From: JAUWQU01 sp964605095
Lineage (GTDB): Bacteria; Planctomycetota; Phycisphaerae; SM23-33
DNA length: 25,377 nucleotides
Direction: 5' to 3'
Assembly: GCA_964605095.1 (NCBI GenBank)
Contig: CAZSBS010000033.1
Coordinates: 1-25,377 of the forward strand
Position numbers and translations under genes: made by a program. The notes below the pieces were generated by a model. It did not search any database, was not told the origin of the DNA, and worked only from the letters and a program-made list of their open reading frames with translations. Shown here in pieces: positions 13,521 to 22,124 of this stretch; position 1 is the stretch's first letter, and each line of letters opens with the position of its first letter.

Positions 13521-14690
13521 ATGCTGGACTTTCTTGTTCCAAAGAAACGATGGCCTATCGCGCTGGACATCGGGACTGACTGCGTAAAGATGCTCCAGAT
13601 GCAATCGGTCGGCTGCACCATGTCCGTTCGCGCAAGCGGGCACTGGCAGTTGCCTGCCTCCGCGCCGCGCAGCGGCGATTCCTGGCGGCAACTGGTGGTC
13701 CATGGCGTGAAGGAAATGCTCCAGAAGGGCAACTTTACCGGCAGGCGCGTTATTTCGTCGCTGTCCAGCAGCGACCTGATGATCAAGAACGTGCGGCTGC
13801 CGATCATGTCGCCTTCTGAGATGGACGAGGCCATCCGGTGGGAGGCCAAGGAGAGGTTCGGGCGCGACTTCGCCCCGGACCAACTGCACTGCATCGATGC
13901 CGGGCAGATCCGCCAGGGCGCCGAGAACTGCCAGGAGATGATTCTCCTGGCCGCGCCGGCCGAGGTAATCGACTCACACGTGGCGATGCTCTTGGAGATG
14001 GGGCTGACTCCCGAGTATCTCGACCCCGAGCCGCAGGCCATGTTCCGCCCGTTCGAGCGGCGCTTGCGCCGCCGGGCCGACGAGAACGAGATCACCGTGG
14101 TCGTCGACCTGGGGCACTCGTCCACCAAAGTTATTGTCGGGCGGGGGCGCGGCCTGATCCTGATTAAGAAGATCGACATCGGCGGCAAAGACCTGGCCGA
14201 GGCGGTCGCCCGGCAGTTGAACCTTACCGTCGAGGAAGCCGCTGAGTTGCGTCTCCAGATCATCGGCGAGCATGCCAATGTGGACAGGGGGAATTCGGAC
14301 GGCGAATCTCAGCCCGGCGACCCGAACTCCATGTCGTGGACGATTGTTGACGCGGTTCGCGGCAAGGTCGAGGAACTTGGGCGGGAGGTTGCCCTGTGCC
14401 TTCGGTACTGCTCGGTGACCTTCCGAGGCTTGCGGCCCAAGCGGGTGATGATGACCGGCGGGCAGGCATACGACCCGGCAGTGATGAAACTGCTGGGCGA
14501 GCAGTTGAACATCGAATGCCAGATTGCCCAGCCGCTGCGCGGAATAGACACGTCGGTGGCAGACCTTGGCGGCGATCGGCGTGGGATGCTTGCGGAATGG
14601 AACCTTTGTGCCGGGCTGTCGTTCAGGTCCGCCCAATACGAGCGCACTGCGCGAAAGATCAACAATGAACAAGATCGACTTTCTGCCTGA
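13521..14690 (+). CDS. pilM: Type IV pilus assembly protein PilM, actin-like
   Basis: The 389-residue product has the actin-like nucleotide-binding pattern of PilM: phosphate-1 motif ALDIGTDCVK (14-23), phosphate-2 motif VVVDLGHSSTKVIV (193-206) and an adenosine-type motif VMMTGGQAYDP (about 310-320). Between them sits MSPSEMDEAIRWEAKERF, the PilM/FtsA-like insertion region. PilM is cytoplasmic, binds the N-terminal tail of PilN, and links the inner-membrane ring to the PilB motor. GAGG precedes the start. The next gene begins 26 bases before this stop, consistent with the standard pilM-pilN order. Family length is about 350, so this is complete and slightly long. Confidence 0.87.
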   Translation: MLDFLVPKKRWPIALDIGTDCVKMLQMQSVGCTMSVRASGHWQLPASAPRSGDSWRQLVVHGVKEMLQKGNFTGRRVISSLSSSDLMIKNVRLPIMSPSEMDEAIRWEAKERFGRDFAPDQLHCIDAGQIRQGAENCQEMILLAAPAEVIDSHVAMLLEMGLTPEYLDPEPQAMFRPFERRLRRRADENEITVVVDLGHSSTKVIVGRGRGLILIKKIDIGGKDLAEAVARQLNLTVEEAAELRLQIIGEHANVDRGNSDGESQPGDPNSMSWTIVDAVRGKVEELGREVALCLRYCSVTFRGLRPKRVMMTGGQAYDPAVMKLLGEQLNIECQIAQPLRGIDTSVADLGGDRRGMLAEWNLCAGLSFRSAQYERTARKINNEQDRLSA

Positions 14691-15297
14691 ACGCATCAAG
14701 GACCAGCGCAGGCGGCGCCGCCAGTTGATCCGTCAGGGCTACCTGATGGCGCTGTGCATCGCCGGGCTGGTCGTGATGACTTACGTCTTGCAGTTGCGCG
14801 TGGACAAGGCCCGAGGCGAGTTGGAAATGCTCCACGGCCGAAGCCAGGCCATGGACAGCCAGATAGCGCTGCGCGACGAGCTTAATCAGCAGTTGGCCGA
14901 ACTGATGATCAAGAGCCGCATCAAGGAGCAACTGGGGCGGCGCGTCGGGACGCTCGACGTCCTGGGCGAATTGCAGAAAGTCATGCCCGAGAGCCTTACG
15001 CTGACGAGCATGACAATGGAAACCGTTGCGGTCCAGGTCGCCGCCGACCCGGCCGAGAAACGCAACACGTCGAACCAGTCCGTCTCTCGTAACGGCGTGG
15101 CGAAAAACATGACCGTCAAGCGTGTCAGGCTGGTGCTGACGGGGATGGCGCCGACGGACGTTGACGTGGCCAATTTCATCGGGCAACTCGCCGGCAGCAA
15201 GTGCTTCGAGGACGTGAGCATGGGCTACGCGAAGAACATCAGTTTCCGTAAACGGGCGGCCCGGGAGTTCCAGGCCAACTGCTTCTTGACGAGATGA
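14665..15297 (+). CDS. pilN: PilN-like inner-membrane ring protein
   Basis: The 210-residue protein begins MNKIDFLPERIKDQRRRRRQ, a cytoplasmic tail comparable with the INLLP motif by which PilN binds PilM. A single transmembrane helix follows at about 24-43, then a coiled-coil segment (VDKARGELEMLHGRSQAMDSQ) and a periplasmic ferredoxin-like domain (about 90-210: LGELQKVMPESLTLTSMTME, VKRVRLVLTGMAPTDVDVANFI). The start overlaps pilM by 26 bases in another frame; an upstream in-frame ATG lies deep inside pilM. Ribosome site is weak, and coupling to pilM translation is likely. Acts with PilO to form the alignment ring between motor and secretin. Confidence 0.82.
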   Translation: MNKIDFLPERIKDQRRRRRQLIRQGYLMALCIAGLVVMTYVLQLRVDKARGELEMLHGRSQAMDSQIALRDELNQQLAELMIKSRIKEQLGRRVGTLDVLGELQKVMPESLTLTSMTMETVAVQVAADPAEKRNTSNQSVSRNGVAKNMTVKRVRLVLTGMAPTDVDVANFIGQLAGSKCFEDVSMGYAKNISFRKRAAREFQANCFLTR

Positions 15298-15313
15298 TTG
15301 CAGGAGCCATGCA

Positions 15314-15862
15314 GTGACCCAGGCAACGCGAAACAACTTCATCGTTCTGGCAATCCTGGCGGCCATTATCACCGCCGTCATGTTGCTGGTGTACATTCCC
15401 CAACAGCGGGAGTTGACCAGCCTTCGCACGGCGATCAGCCAGGAGAAGGTCCGGATGTCGGAAAACGCCAGCCTATGCTCGGCCGTGCCGGCCATGATAA
15501 GGCAGGTCCAGGACCTCAAGAAGTGTTACAGCAACTTCGACCAGCGTCTGCCCAAGCAGATCGAACTGGGCGGTTTCCTCCGGGAGATCAGCGGCGACTT
15601 GTCCCAGGAAAGCCTGGTCAACCATCTCATCGAGCCCGGCAGCCCGAGGCGGTCGGAGTTGTTCCACACGCTGCCTATCACGCTGCGATTCCGCGGGACG
15701 TACCTGTCGCTGGCCAGTTTCCTCAAGCGGCTTACCCAGATGGAGCGGCTGACGCAGGTCGAGAGGATGACGGTTTCCAACAAAGGCGAAGCCCCCAAGC
15801 CGGGCGAGTCGTGCAACCTGGACATAGAACTCCTTATGAACATTTACTTCACGGAGAGCTAG
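15314..15862 (+). CDS. pilO: PilO-like inner-membrane ring protein
   Basis: The 182-residue protein has a short cytoplasmic tail, one transmembrane helix at about 8-27 (NFIVLAILAAIITAVMLLVYIP), a coiled coil (RELTSLRTAISQEKVRMSEN) and a periplasmic domain with the PilO-type stretch LPKQIELGGFLREISGDLSQE and LRFRGTYLSLASFLKRLTQMERL. It probably pairs with the PilN-like protein. Start is GTG 15314: AGGAG precedes it by 7 bases, while the ATG at 15309 runs into a stop after two codons. It lies 16 bases after pilN and 10 bases before the next gene. GspM-like naming is an alternative, since T2SS and T4P ring proteins are related. Confidence 0.82.
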   Translation: MTQATRNNFIVLAILAAIITAVMLLVYIPQQRELTSLRTAISQEKVRMSENASLCSAVPAMIRQVQDLKKCYSNFDQRLPKQIELGGFLREISGDLSQESLVNHLIEPGSPRRSELFHTLPITLRFRGTYLSLASFLKRLTQMERLTQVERMTVSNKGEAPKPGESCNLDIELLMNIYFTES

Positions 15863-15872
15863 GGAGAGTCGC

Positions 15873-16466
15873 ATGGGCAAATCGAAGTCGACAACCCCAA
15901 AACTGAAGGACCGCCTTCTGGCCGAGGTGCGGCGAGACCCCAAGAAGGCATCTATCCTGGGCGCGCTGGCGCTGGTGTTGCTGATCGTCGGCGTGCGCGA
16001 GATCGCCCGCCGAACCGGCTCGCCCGCGACGGTCCGGGCCTCCGGTGCTACGGGCCTTCGCAGGCCGGCAAACGCCGTCCAGGCTCCCGGTCTGCCCAAG
16101 GGCCGGGACCGGCAGGCCGACTCGTCCTCACCCATTCAGCGGGCGACGGTGGACCGGGACATCTTCACGCCGAACGTGGCGTACTTCCCGGTCGAGGATA
16201 AGGCCAAGCCGACCACGGTGGTTTCCTCCGCTCAGGTAGTCGACCCGACCGCCAAGGCCGAGGCCGAGAAACTCCAGGTGCAGGCCCAGGCCAAGGCCCT
16301 GTCGCTTCAGAGCACCGTTGTTGGCGTGGTTCCGACGGCAATCGTAAACGGGCGGGTGCTGCGGGTGGGCGACTGGATAAGCGACTTCCAGATTGTCGAG
16401 ATCAACTCGCGAAGCTGTCAGTTGGAGAAATCCGGCATCCGCGTGGTGCTGGAAATGGCGAATTGA
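15873..16466 (+). CDS. PilP/GspC-like periplasmic connector
   Basis: The 197-residue product has a Lys/Arg-rich N-terminus, one membrane helix at about 26-41 (ASILGALALVLLIVG), a long low-complexity linker (about 45-140) and a small C-terminal domain (about 146-195) reading LQSTVVGVVPTAIVNGRVLRVGDWISDFQIVEI. That last part has the beta-sandwich pattern of PilP and the GspC homology region (VG.V......A.ING....VGD.I..F.V..I), which contacts the secretin N0 domain. Unlike PilP it has no lipobox, so it is closer to GspC in topology. AGGGAGAG precedes the ATG. Position between pilO and the secretin supports the assignment. Confidence 0.72.
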   Translation: MGKSKSTTPKLKDRLLAEVRRDPKKASILGALALVLLIVGVREIARRTGSPATVRASGATGLRRPANAVQAPGLPKGRDRQADSSSPIQRATVDRDIFTPNVAYFPVEDKAKPTTVVSSAQVVDPTAKAEAEKLQVQAQAKALSLQSTVVGVVPTAIVNGRVLRVGDWISDFQIVEINSRSCQLEKSGIRVVLEMAN

Positions 16467-16554
16467 AGTGGCCGCCAACGCCTTGGGAGGCGCGGGCGGC
16501 ATAGTCAAGAGTGTCGGTTGTCTGTGAGACGACCAGTTGGGAAGGAGACACGAG

Positions 16555-18819
16555 ATGAAACGGCACGAACAGTTTGAGCTCCATAGGTGGCTTATAATGG
16601 CAATTGGCATGTGTGCCTGCCTGTCCGCCACAACGGCCCTTGCGCAGCCGGAGATTTCACCGCCGGAGCCCGCGGTATCCGAGGCGCCGGCGCCGGTGAA
16701 TGTAGCAGTAGCACCATCGCCCGCCACGGCCCCGGCCGAGGCGCCGCAGAAGCCCGCTTCAGTCGGGCTGCCCGCGGCCAAGCCTGTCATCGCTGCCGCG
16801 CCTAAGGCCGATCTTAACGCTCCGCCCGCCAAGGAGTCCGCATCGGTGGCCGTCACGAGGCCGGGCACGTTTGAAATACACGTGCGAGGCGACGACCTTC
16901 GCGGCGTGCTCCAACTTCTCAGCGTTCAGGGCAACCGGAACATCATCTGCACGAAGGACATTCAGGGCACTGTCACCGTCGATCTTTACGGCGTGACCTT
17001 CGAGCAGGCCCTGGACGCCGTCATGGCCTCCAGCGGGTTTGGCTACATCGAGCAGGACGGTTCAATATACGTCTACACCGCGGCGCAGAAAGAGGCGTTG
17101 CTGAAGGCCAAGATCAAGCCTGTCGCCAGAGCCTTCAAGCTCTCGTACATACCGGCCGTCGATGCCCAAGTGCTGGTCAGCCCGGCATTGTCGGAGGTGG
17201 GCAAGATAGTTGTTTCACCGGCCTCGGGAGTAGGCATATCTCCCAGCAAGACCGACGCGGGCGGAAACAGCTTCCCCAACAGCGACACGCTGGTTGTCAG
17301 CGACGTGCCCGATGCGATTGACCGCGTGGCCAAGCTCCTGGAGGAGATTGACGTAAAGCCCGATCAGGTGCTCGTCGAGACGACGATCCTCAGCGCCAAG
17401 CTGACGGAGAACAACAAGCTGGGCGTCAACTTCAACGCCCTGGGCGGCGGGACGGATCTGGGCAAGTCCAACGCGACGTGGTCGACGTCCGGCGCCCCGA
17501 CGTTCACGTCCGACAAAGCCGTCGGGCAAAGCGGAGTCAACTTCCGGACGGACTTCACGCCGATTTCGGGCGGCATGACACTGGGGATATTCGGCAACGA
17601 CATGTCCTTCTTCATCACCGCCCTTGAGACGGTCACGGACGTTACGGTGATTGCCAACCCCAAGCTGATGATCATCAACAAGCAGCGCGGCGAGGTCCTG
17701 GTCGGCAGGCGTGACGGTTATATAACGACGACCACGACGGACACCACGACCATGCAGACCGTCGAGTACCTGGAAACCGGCACCAAGCTGCTGGTCCGCC
17801 CCTTCGTGGGCAGGGACAAGTACATCCGCATGGAGATCCACCCGGAGGACTCCGATGGCGGCGTCGCCAACGGCCTGCCCAGCCAGACCACCACCGAGGT
17901 CACCAGCAACATCCTGGTCAAGGACGGGCACACGATCGTGATCGGCGGCCTGTTCCGCGAGAATACCAAGACTGACAAGAGCCAGATTCCCGTGCTCGGC
18001 AACATCCCGTACCTCGGGACGCTCTTTCGGACCAACAGCGACAGCACCGAGCGCAACGAGGTCATCATCCTCATCACTCCGCACATCATAAGCAACGAGG
18101 CCGACGAGGCCGTCAGCAGGCAGATGCGCGACGACGCCGAGCGGATCCAGATGGGCGCCAGAAACGGGCTCCAGTGGTGGTCCAGCGAACGCCTGTCCAT
18201 GGGATACGTCAGATCCGCCAAGCAGGCCCTCCGCGAGGGCAAACGCGAGCAGGCAATGTGGGACCTCGACATGGCCCTGTCGATCAGGCCAAGACTGATG
18301 GAAGCCATCAGCCTCAAGGAACAGCTTACCCAGAAGGCCTACTGGGCCGACGAGGTCCAGAATGCCCCGACCCGCTACGTCGTCGAGCGGATGATTATGC
18401 AGGAACTGGGCAAGAGCTACAAGACCGTGATCCCGCCGGACCGCCCGCTTGACAACCAGAAGATCCCAGAGGACGTTCGCAAGGCCCTGGGCATCCAGCC
18501 GGAAATCAACCAGCCAGGGCCCCAGCCGCTGACAGGGCTGATCGGGCAGTCCAAAGTCACGGTTGAGATCGAGGTTCCCACCAACGCCAAGCCGGCGGTC
18601 GAGGCCCCCCAGCCAACGCCGGCCCAGGACAAGCCGGCAGGGTCCCAGGTGACCGAGCCACAGTCGGCCGGGCCCACGCAAGAGCCGGCCGCTCAGGCAA
18701 CCACCCGGCCGGCCGAAGACCTGGCGGTCAACTCCGAGTCGGACGAACCAGCACCGGATGACATTGAGGCAACCGAGGATGATGCGGATGTTAAGCCCGA
18801 GACCGCCTTGGTCGATTAA
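16555..18819 (+). CDS. Type IV pilus/type II secretion secretin
   Basis: The 754-residue protein forms the outer-membrane pore for the fibre. A signal peptide ends at about residue 30 (TALA/QP), followed by an Ala/Pro-rich linker. An STN/N0-type domain lies at about 106-175 (FEIHVRGDDLRGVLQLLSVQ), a second N-domain at about 190-275, and the secretin core at about 285-511 with VIANPKLMIINKQRGEVLVG and the closing VIGGLFREN, VLGNIPYLGTLFR, NEVIILITPHII. After this comes an unusual 240-residue C-terminal extension: a helical TPR-like region (about 545-605, YVRSAKQALREGKREQAMWDLDMAL) and an acidic Pro/Ala-rich tail. GAAGGAGA supports the start; an in-frame ATG at 16537 is rejected. PilQ and GspD are both possible names. 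Confidence 0.9.
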   Translation: MKRHEQFELHRWLIMAIGMCACLSATTALAQPEISPPEPAVSEAPAPVNVAVAPSPATAPAEAPQKPASVGLPAAKPVIAAAPKADLNAPPAKESASVAVTRPGTFEIHVRGDDLRGVLQLLSVQGNRNIICTKDIQGTVTVDLYGVTFEQALDAVMASSGFGYIEQDGSIYVYTAAQKEALLKAKIKPVARAFKLSYIPAVDAQVLVSPALSEVGKIVVSPASGVGISPSKTDAGGNSFPNSDTLVVSDVPDAIDRVAKLLEEIDVKPDQVLVETTILSAKLTENNKLGVNFNALGGGTDLGKSNATWSTSGAPTFTSDKAVGQSGVNFRTDFTPISGGMTLGIFGNDMSFFITALETVTDVTVIANPKLMIINKQRGEVLVGRRDGYITTTTTDTTTMQTVEYLETGTKLLVRPFVGRDKYIRMEIHPEDSDGGVANGLPSQTTTEVTSNILVKDGHTIVIGGLFRENTKTDKSQIPVLGNIPYLGTLFRTNSDSTERNEVIILITPHIISNEADEAVSRQMRDDAERIQMGARNGLQWWSSERLSMGYVRSAKQALREGKREQAMWDLDMALSIRPRLMEAISLKEQLTQKAYWADEVQNAPTRYVVERMIMQELGKSYKTVIPPDRPLDNQKIPEDVRKALGIQPEINQPGPQPLTGLIGQSKVTVEIEVPTNAKPAVEAPQPTPAQDKPAGSQVTEPQSAGPTQEPAAQATTRPAEDLAVNSESDEPAPDDIEATEDDADVKPETALVD

Positions 18820-18859
18820 ACAAACAACCGGCGTGCTCGCAAGCAGCAAGCCCGGCCGG

Positions 18860-18900
18860 GTGCGGAAGTGCCCGCACAACCCGTGGCAGAGGTTTTTTTT
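18860..18900 (+). terminator. Weak terminator-like hairpin after the secretin
   Basis: 18860-18865 pairs with 18872-18877 (6 bp, extendable by GGG/CCC across a 2-base bulge). A run of eight T lies at 18893-18900, but 15 bases past the stem, too far for a standard terminator. It could give partial termination in the 150-base gap before the TPR lipoprotein gene. Confidence 0.25.
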
Positions 18901-18969
18901 GGCCACCTGCGTCAATTTGGGCAAAGTGCGAAGTTTGTGGGATATGAAACCGAACTTGGGAGTTTGGTC

Positions 18970-20181
18970 ATGAACAGCATGAGTAAATGGATACTGGCCG
19001 CAATAGTGGTGCTGATCGCATCGGGCTGTCAGGAAGGCACGAAGTTTTCCCAGCAGCAGGATGATGCTCAGAAGCGGTGGTCCAACGTCAGGGCGTCGGT
19101 GGTGCTTCGTGTGGCGGAGAACAGGCTGGCCTCTGGGGCGCTGGATGACGCTCACAAGGGTGCCGAGCAGGCCATTGCGCTCGAGCCGGACAGCCGGGAC
19201 GCCAAGGTTTTGCTGGCCCGGGTGCTGATCGAGAAGGGCAGGTACACCGAGGCGGCGGACATTCTGAGCCGCGTCTGCCAGGCGAATCCCCAGGACGCCA
19301 AGTCGGTGTACTATCTCGGGGTTGCCCAGGAGAAGAGCGGCCGGCTTGAGGAGGCTCTGGACACCTACCGCCGGGCATACGGCCTGGACGAGTCGGACCT
19401 CTCGCCGATCAAGGCTTCGGCGGAGGTTCTGGTTGCACTGGGCCGGGACCGGGCGGCTCTGTTGCAGATCGAGAGTTATCTTCCCAAGGCTCCAGACGAC
19501 GCGGCCATGTACGAACTGGCCGGGCGACTGGCTCTGATGTGCAAGGAGTACGACAACGCGGTCGAATACCTCCAGCGCGTCCGTGACATGGACTTCCAGA
19601 ATGTCCGCTACTGCGAGTTGCTGGCGAGGGCCCTGATCGGGGCGGGGCGGTACGCTCAACTTGTGGACAATCTGACGGAGCTTCTCGGCCGGAAAAATTA
19701 CGAGGCGCCGACATGGGTCTACCTGATGCTGGGCGACGCCTACCTGGCCCTGGGCCAGGGTCGCAACGCGTTCAACTCCTACTTCACCGCCAGCGAGCGC
19801 GAGCCCAAGCAGGTGGAGGTCTGGCTGTTGCTGTCGCGGGCGGCCCTTGCTATGAACGACTTGCCGCGCGCGGTGGGTTCGGCCCAGCGGGCCTTGATGC
19901 TCGAGGCCGGAGACGTAAACGCCCAGTTGCTCCTGGGCTGTGCCCTGCTGAAGGACAGCCAGCCCGCGAGGGCGGTGCTCGTGTTGACCGACGCGGCATC
20001 GGACCACCCCGACAACTCAACGGTCCTGTGCCTGCTTGGCAGGGCTCATGTCGCGATGGGGCAGAGGGACCAGGCGGCAAAGTGCTACGCCGAAGCGCTG
20101 CGCCTCGATCCGCGCAGCGTGCTGGCAAAGAAGCTCATTCAATCGTCGACCAGTGGAGAGGACCTCTCGAAGGTCCGATAG
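18970..20181 (+). CDS. TPR-repeat lipoprotein
   Basis: The 403-residue protein has a lipoprotein signal (MNSMSKWILAAIVVLIASGC, lipid-modified Cys20) and then tandem tetratricopeptide repeats over most of its length, visible as A..L...G...EA and A...Y..AL.LDP helices (for example AEQAIALEPDSRDAKVLLAR, YYLGVAQEKSGRLEEALDTY, GRAHVAMGQRDQAAKCYAEA). Such lipoproteins commonly act as PilF/PilW-type pilotins that help secretin assembly; position directly after the secretin suggests that job here, but PilF is usually about 250 residues, so this is longer. GGGAG precedes ATG 18970; a second ATG three codons on is possible. A 930-codon open frame on the opposite strand is a GC-driven shadow. Confidence 0.83.
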   Translation: MNSMSKWILAAIVVLIASGCQEGTKFSQQQDDAQKRWSNVRASVVLRVAENRLASGALDDAHKGAEQAIALEPDSRDAKVLLARVLIEKGRYTEAADILSRVCQANPQDAKSVYYLGVAQEKSGRLEEALDTYRRAYGLDESDLSPIKASAEVLVALGRDRAALLQIESYLPKAPDDAAMYELAGRLALMCKEYDNAVEYLQRVRDMDFQNVRYCELLARALIGAGRYAQLVDNLTELLGRKNYEAPTWVYLMLGDAYLALGQGRNAFNSYFTASEREPKQVEVWLLLSRAALAMNDLPRAVGSAQRALMLEAGDVNAQLLLGCALLKDSQPARAVLVLTDAASDHPDNSTVLCLLGRAHVAMGQRDQAAKCYAEALRLDPRSVLAKKLIQSSTSGEDLSKVR

Positions 20182-20249
20182 ACAGGGAGTCGTGCCGGAG
20201 GAGTTCTGGCCTGGCGGCCGGCGTGTGCTTCCGGCATTGGAGATAGAGC

Positions 20250-21692
20250 GTGACTACAGCCAAGAGAGTGGGAATGACGGGACTGGCCGTCGTTGCGTTG
20301 GGGGCCTGCGCGGCCTACTACGCGACCATGGTGGTCGCGTACAAGCCGAACACGCCGGATGCCCGGCTGGGGTACCTAATTCCCTTCATGCTGGCCGCGC
20401 TGACCGTGATGATCCTCGTCGGCTTCCAGCGCCACGTGCATCGAAGCGTGGACTCCATCCGCAAGCAATTGCTCACGTTGAAGGAGACCGACGAGATCGG
20501 CATGGTCGAAGTCGAAGACGGCGAGGAGCTCGGTTCGGTGGTTCGGCCTCTGAACGAATACCTAACCGTAATCCGCAAGAACATGGCCAAGCTGCGCTCG
20601 GAGAACAGGGAGCTACAGATCCAGGCCCGGATCGCCGCCGCGGAGAAACACCACACCGAGGCGATCATATTCTCGATTTCGGACGCGGTGATCGTGACCA
20701 ACAGGTTCGACGAGCTTCTTCTGGCCAATGACGCGGCCGAGAAACTGCTGGACTTCCAGTTGGCGCCGGCGGTTCGCAAGAACATCGACCGGATCGTTTC
20801 TGACGGCACGCTGGTGCGGCTGATCCGCGAGACCCGCAGCCACGGCAGCGGATTCACGCGGAAGGTGGTCGAGCACAGCATCGACAGCAAGGGCACGCCG
20901 CGGACGTTCAGCATCACGCTGAGCTGCATCGTGGCGCCCGGCGAGGAGGTCTCGGGCGTCGTGGCGGTGCTGCACGACGTGACGCGGGAGAAGGACATTG
21001 CCCGCATGAAGACGGACTTCGTCTCGAACGTCTCACACGAGTTGAAGACTCCGCTGGCATCGATCAAGGCATACGTCGAGATGCTCATGGACGGCGAGGC
21101 CGAGGACGAGGACACCAAACGCGAGTTCTACGAGATAATCTCGACCGAAGCGGACCGCCTGCACCGGCTGATCGAGAACATCCTTAACATATCGCGGATC
21201 GAGTCCGGGGTGGTCAAGGTTGTCCGCGAGCCGGTGAGCCTGCCCGGTGTGGTCAAGCAGGTCTTGGACGTGGCGGCGCCGCAGGCGAAGCTCAAGGACA
21301 TCAAGCTGGTCAGCCAGTTGGCGCCGGTCTACTCCCAGGTCGAGGCGGATCACGACATGATCTACCAGGCGGTGATGAACCTGGTGTCCAACGCGATAAA
21401 GTACACGCCCGAGGGCGGCACGGTCACGGTCGGCGTGGGCGTGGACGAGCGCCGCGGGGTGAGCTTCTGCGAAGTCTCGGACAACGGCGCGGGGATCGCG
21501 GCCGACGAACTGCCCCATATATTCGACAAGTTCTACCGCGTCAAGGCCAACAACAAGCTGGCCAAGGGGACGGGGCTTGGCCTGACGCTGGTCAAGCACA
21601 TCGTCGAGACGGTTCACGACGGCAAGCTGTCTGTCACTAGCACGGAAGGAAGCGGCAGCACATTTTCGTTCGAACTTCCCGTGATGCATTAA
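20250..21692 (+). CDS. Membrane-bound PAS histidine kinase (PhoR-like)
   Basis: The 480-residue sensor kinase has two membrane helices (about 10-30 and 41-59) with a very short external loop, a linker of HAMP-like position (about 60-115), a PAS domain (about 130-245, ISDAVIVTNRFDELLLANDAAEKLL), the dimerisation domain with phospho-acceptor H263 in SNVSHELKTPLASI, and the ATP-binding domain with N-box NLVSNAIKY (377-385), G1 DNGAGIA (411-417) and G2 GTGLGL (440-445). All catalytic residues are present. The small external region suggests sensing in the membrane or via PAS. Start is GTG 20250 with GGAGA upstream; ATG 20274 is possible. The receiver-only protein 30 bases downstream is the obvious partner. 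Confidence 0.9.
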   Translation: MTTAKRVGMTGLAVVALGACAAYYATMVVAYKPNTPDARLGYLIPFMLAALTVMILVGFQRHVHRSVDSIRKQLLTLKETDEIGMVEVEDGEELGSVVRPLNEYLTVIRKNMAKLRSENRELQIQARIAAAEKHHTEAIIFSISDAVIVTNRFDELLLANDAAEKLLDFQLAPAVRKNIDRIVSDGTLVRLIRETRSHGSGFTRKVVEHSIDSKGTPRTFSITLSCIVAPGEEVSGVVAVLHDVTREKDIARMKTDFVSNVSHELKTPLASIKAYVEMLMDGEAEDEDTKREFYEIISTEADRLHRLIENILNISRIESGVVKVVREPVSLPGVVKQVLDVAAPQAKLKDIKLVSQLAPVYSQVEADHDMIYQAVMNLVSNAIKYTPEGGTVTVGVGVDERRGVSFCEVSDNGAGIAADELPHIFDKFYRVKANNKLAKGTGLGLTLVKHIVETVHDGKLSVTSTEGSGSTFSFELPVMH

Positions 21693-21722
21693 ACGGGTCA
21701 AGCCAACAAGGCAGGTGTGACA

Positions 21723-22124
21723 ATGAGCAGCAAGAAGATACTGGTTGCCGACGACGAAGCCCACATCCTCCACGTGGTTTCCATGAAACTCCGCAACGCG
21801 GGTTTCGAGGTGATCACGGCGGTCGACGGCGAGGAGGCCATGGAGTTGTGTACGGCCGAGAAGCCCGACCTGCTCATAACCGACTTTCAGATGCCGTTCA
21901 TGACGGGCCTTGAGTTGTGCACGCGGCTTCGCGAGCAGGAGAGCACTCGGGACATTCCCGCGATCATGCTCACGGCCCGGGGCTTCGACATTGAGCCCGA
22001 GGAGATGGAGGCCGCCGGGATCTCGGCGGTGCTGGCCAAGCCTTTCTCCCCGAGGGAAGTCCTTCAGAAGGTTAACGACTTGTTGGCTCTCGCCGACGCC
22101 GCGGCGGGTACGGAGCAGGCATGA
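21723..22124 (+). CDS. Stand-alone response regulator receiver protein
   Basis: The 133-residue protein is a single CheY-like receiver domain. Acidic pair D10/D11, phospho-acceptor D54 in LLITDFQMP, switch T84 in MLTA and K106 in LAKPFS are all present. It has no output domain, so it must act by protein contact, possibly with the HD-GYP protein encoded next (a split version of RpfG-type receiver-HD-GYP fusions) or with the pilus motor like PilG/PilH. GCAGGTG precedes ATG 21723; GTG 21717 is an in-frame alternative. Its stop overlaps the next start in ATGA, indicating coupled translation. Confidence 0.9.
   Translation: MSSKKILVADDEAHILHVVSMKLRNAGFEVITAVDGEEAMELCTAEKPDLLITDFQMPFMTGLELCTRLREQESTRDIPAIMLTARGFDIEPEEMEAAGISAVLAKPFSPREVLQKVNDLLALADAAAGTEQA

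Noticed and set aside
17215..20007. 930-codon open frame on the minus strand
   Set aside because: It lies antisense to the secretin and TPR lipoprotein genes, whose frames show clear domains. Its translation is low-complexity, with no recognisable motif, as expected from GC-rich codon bias.
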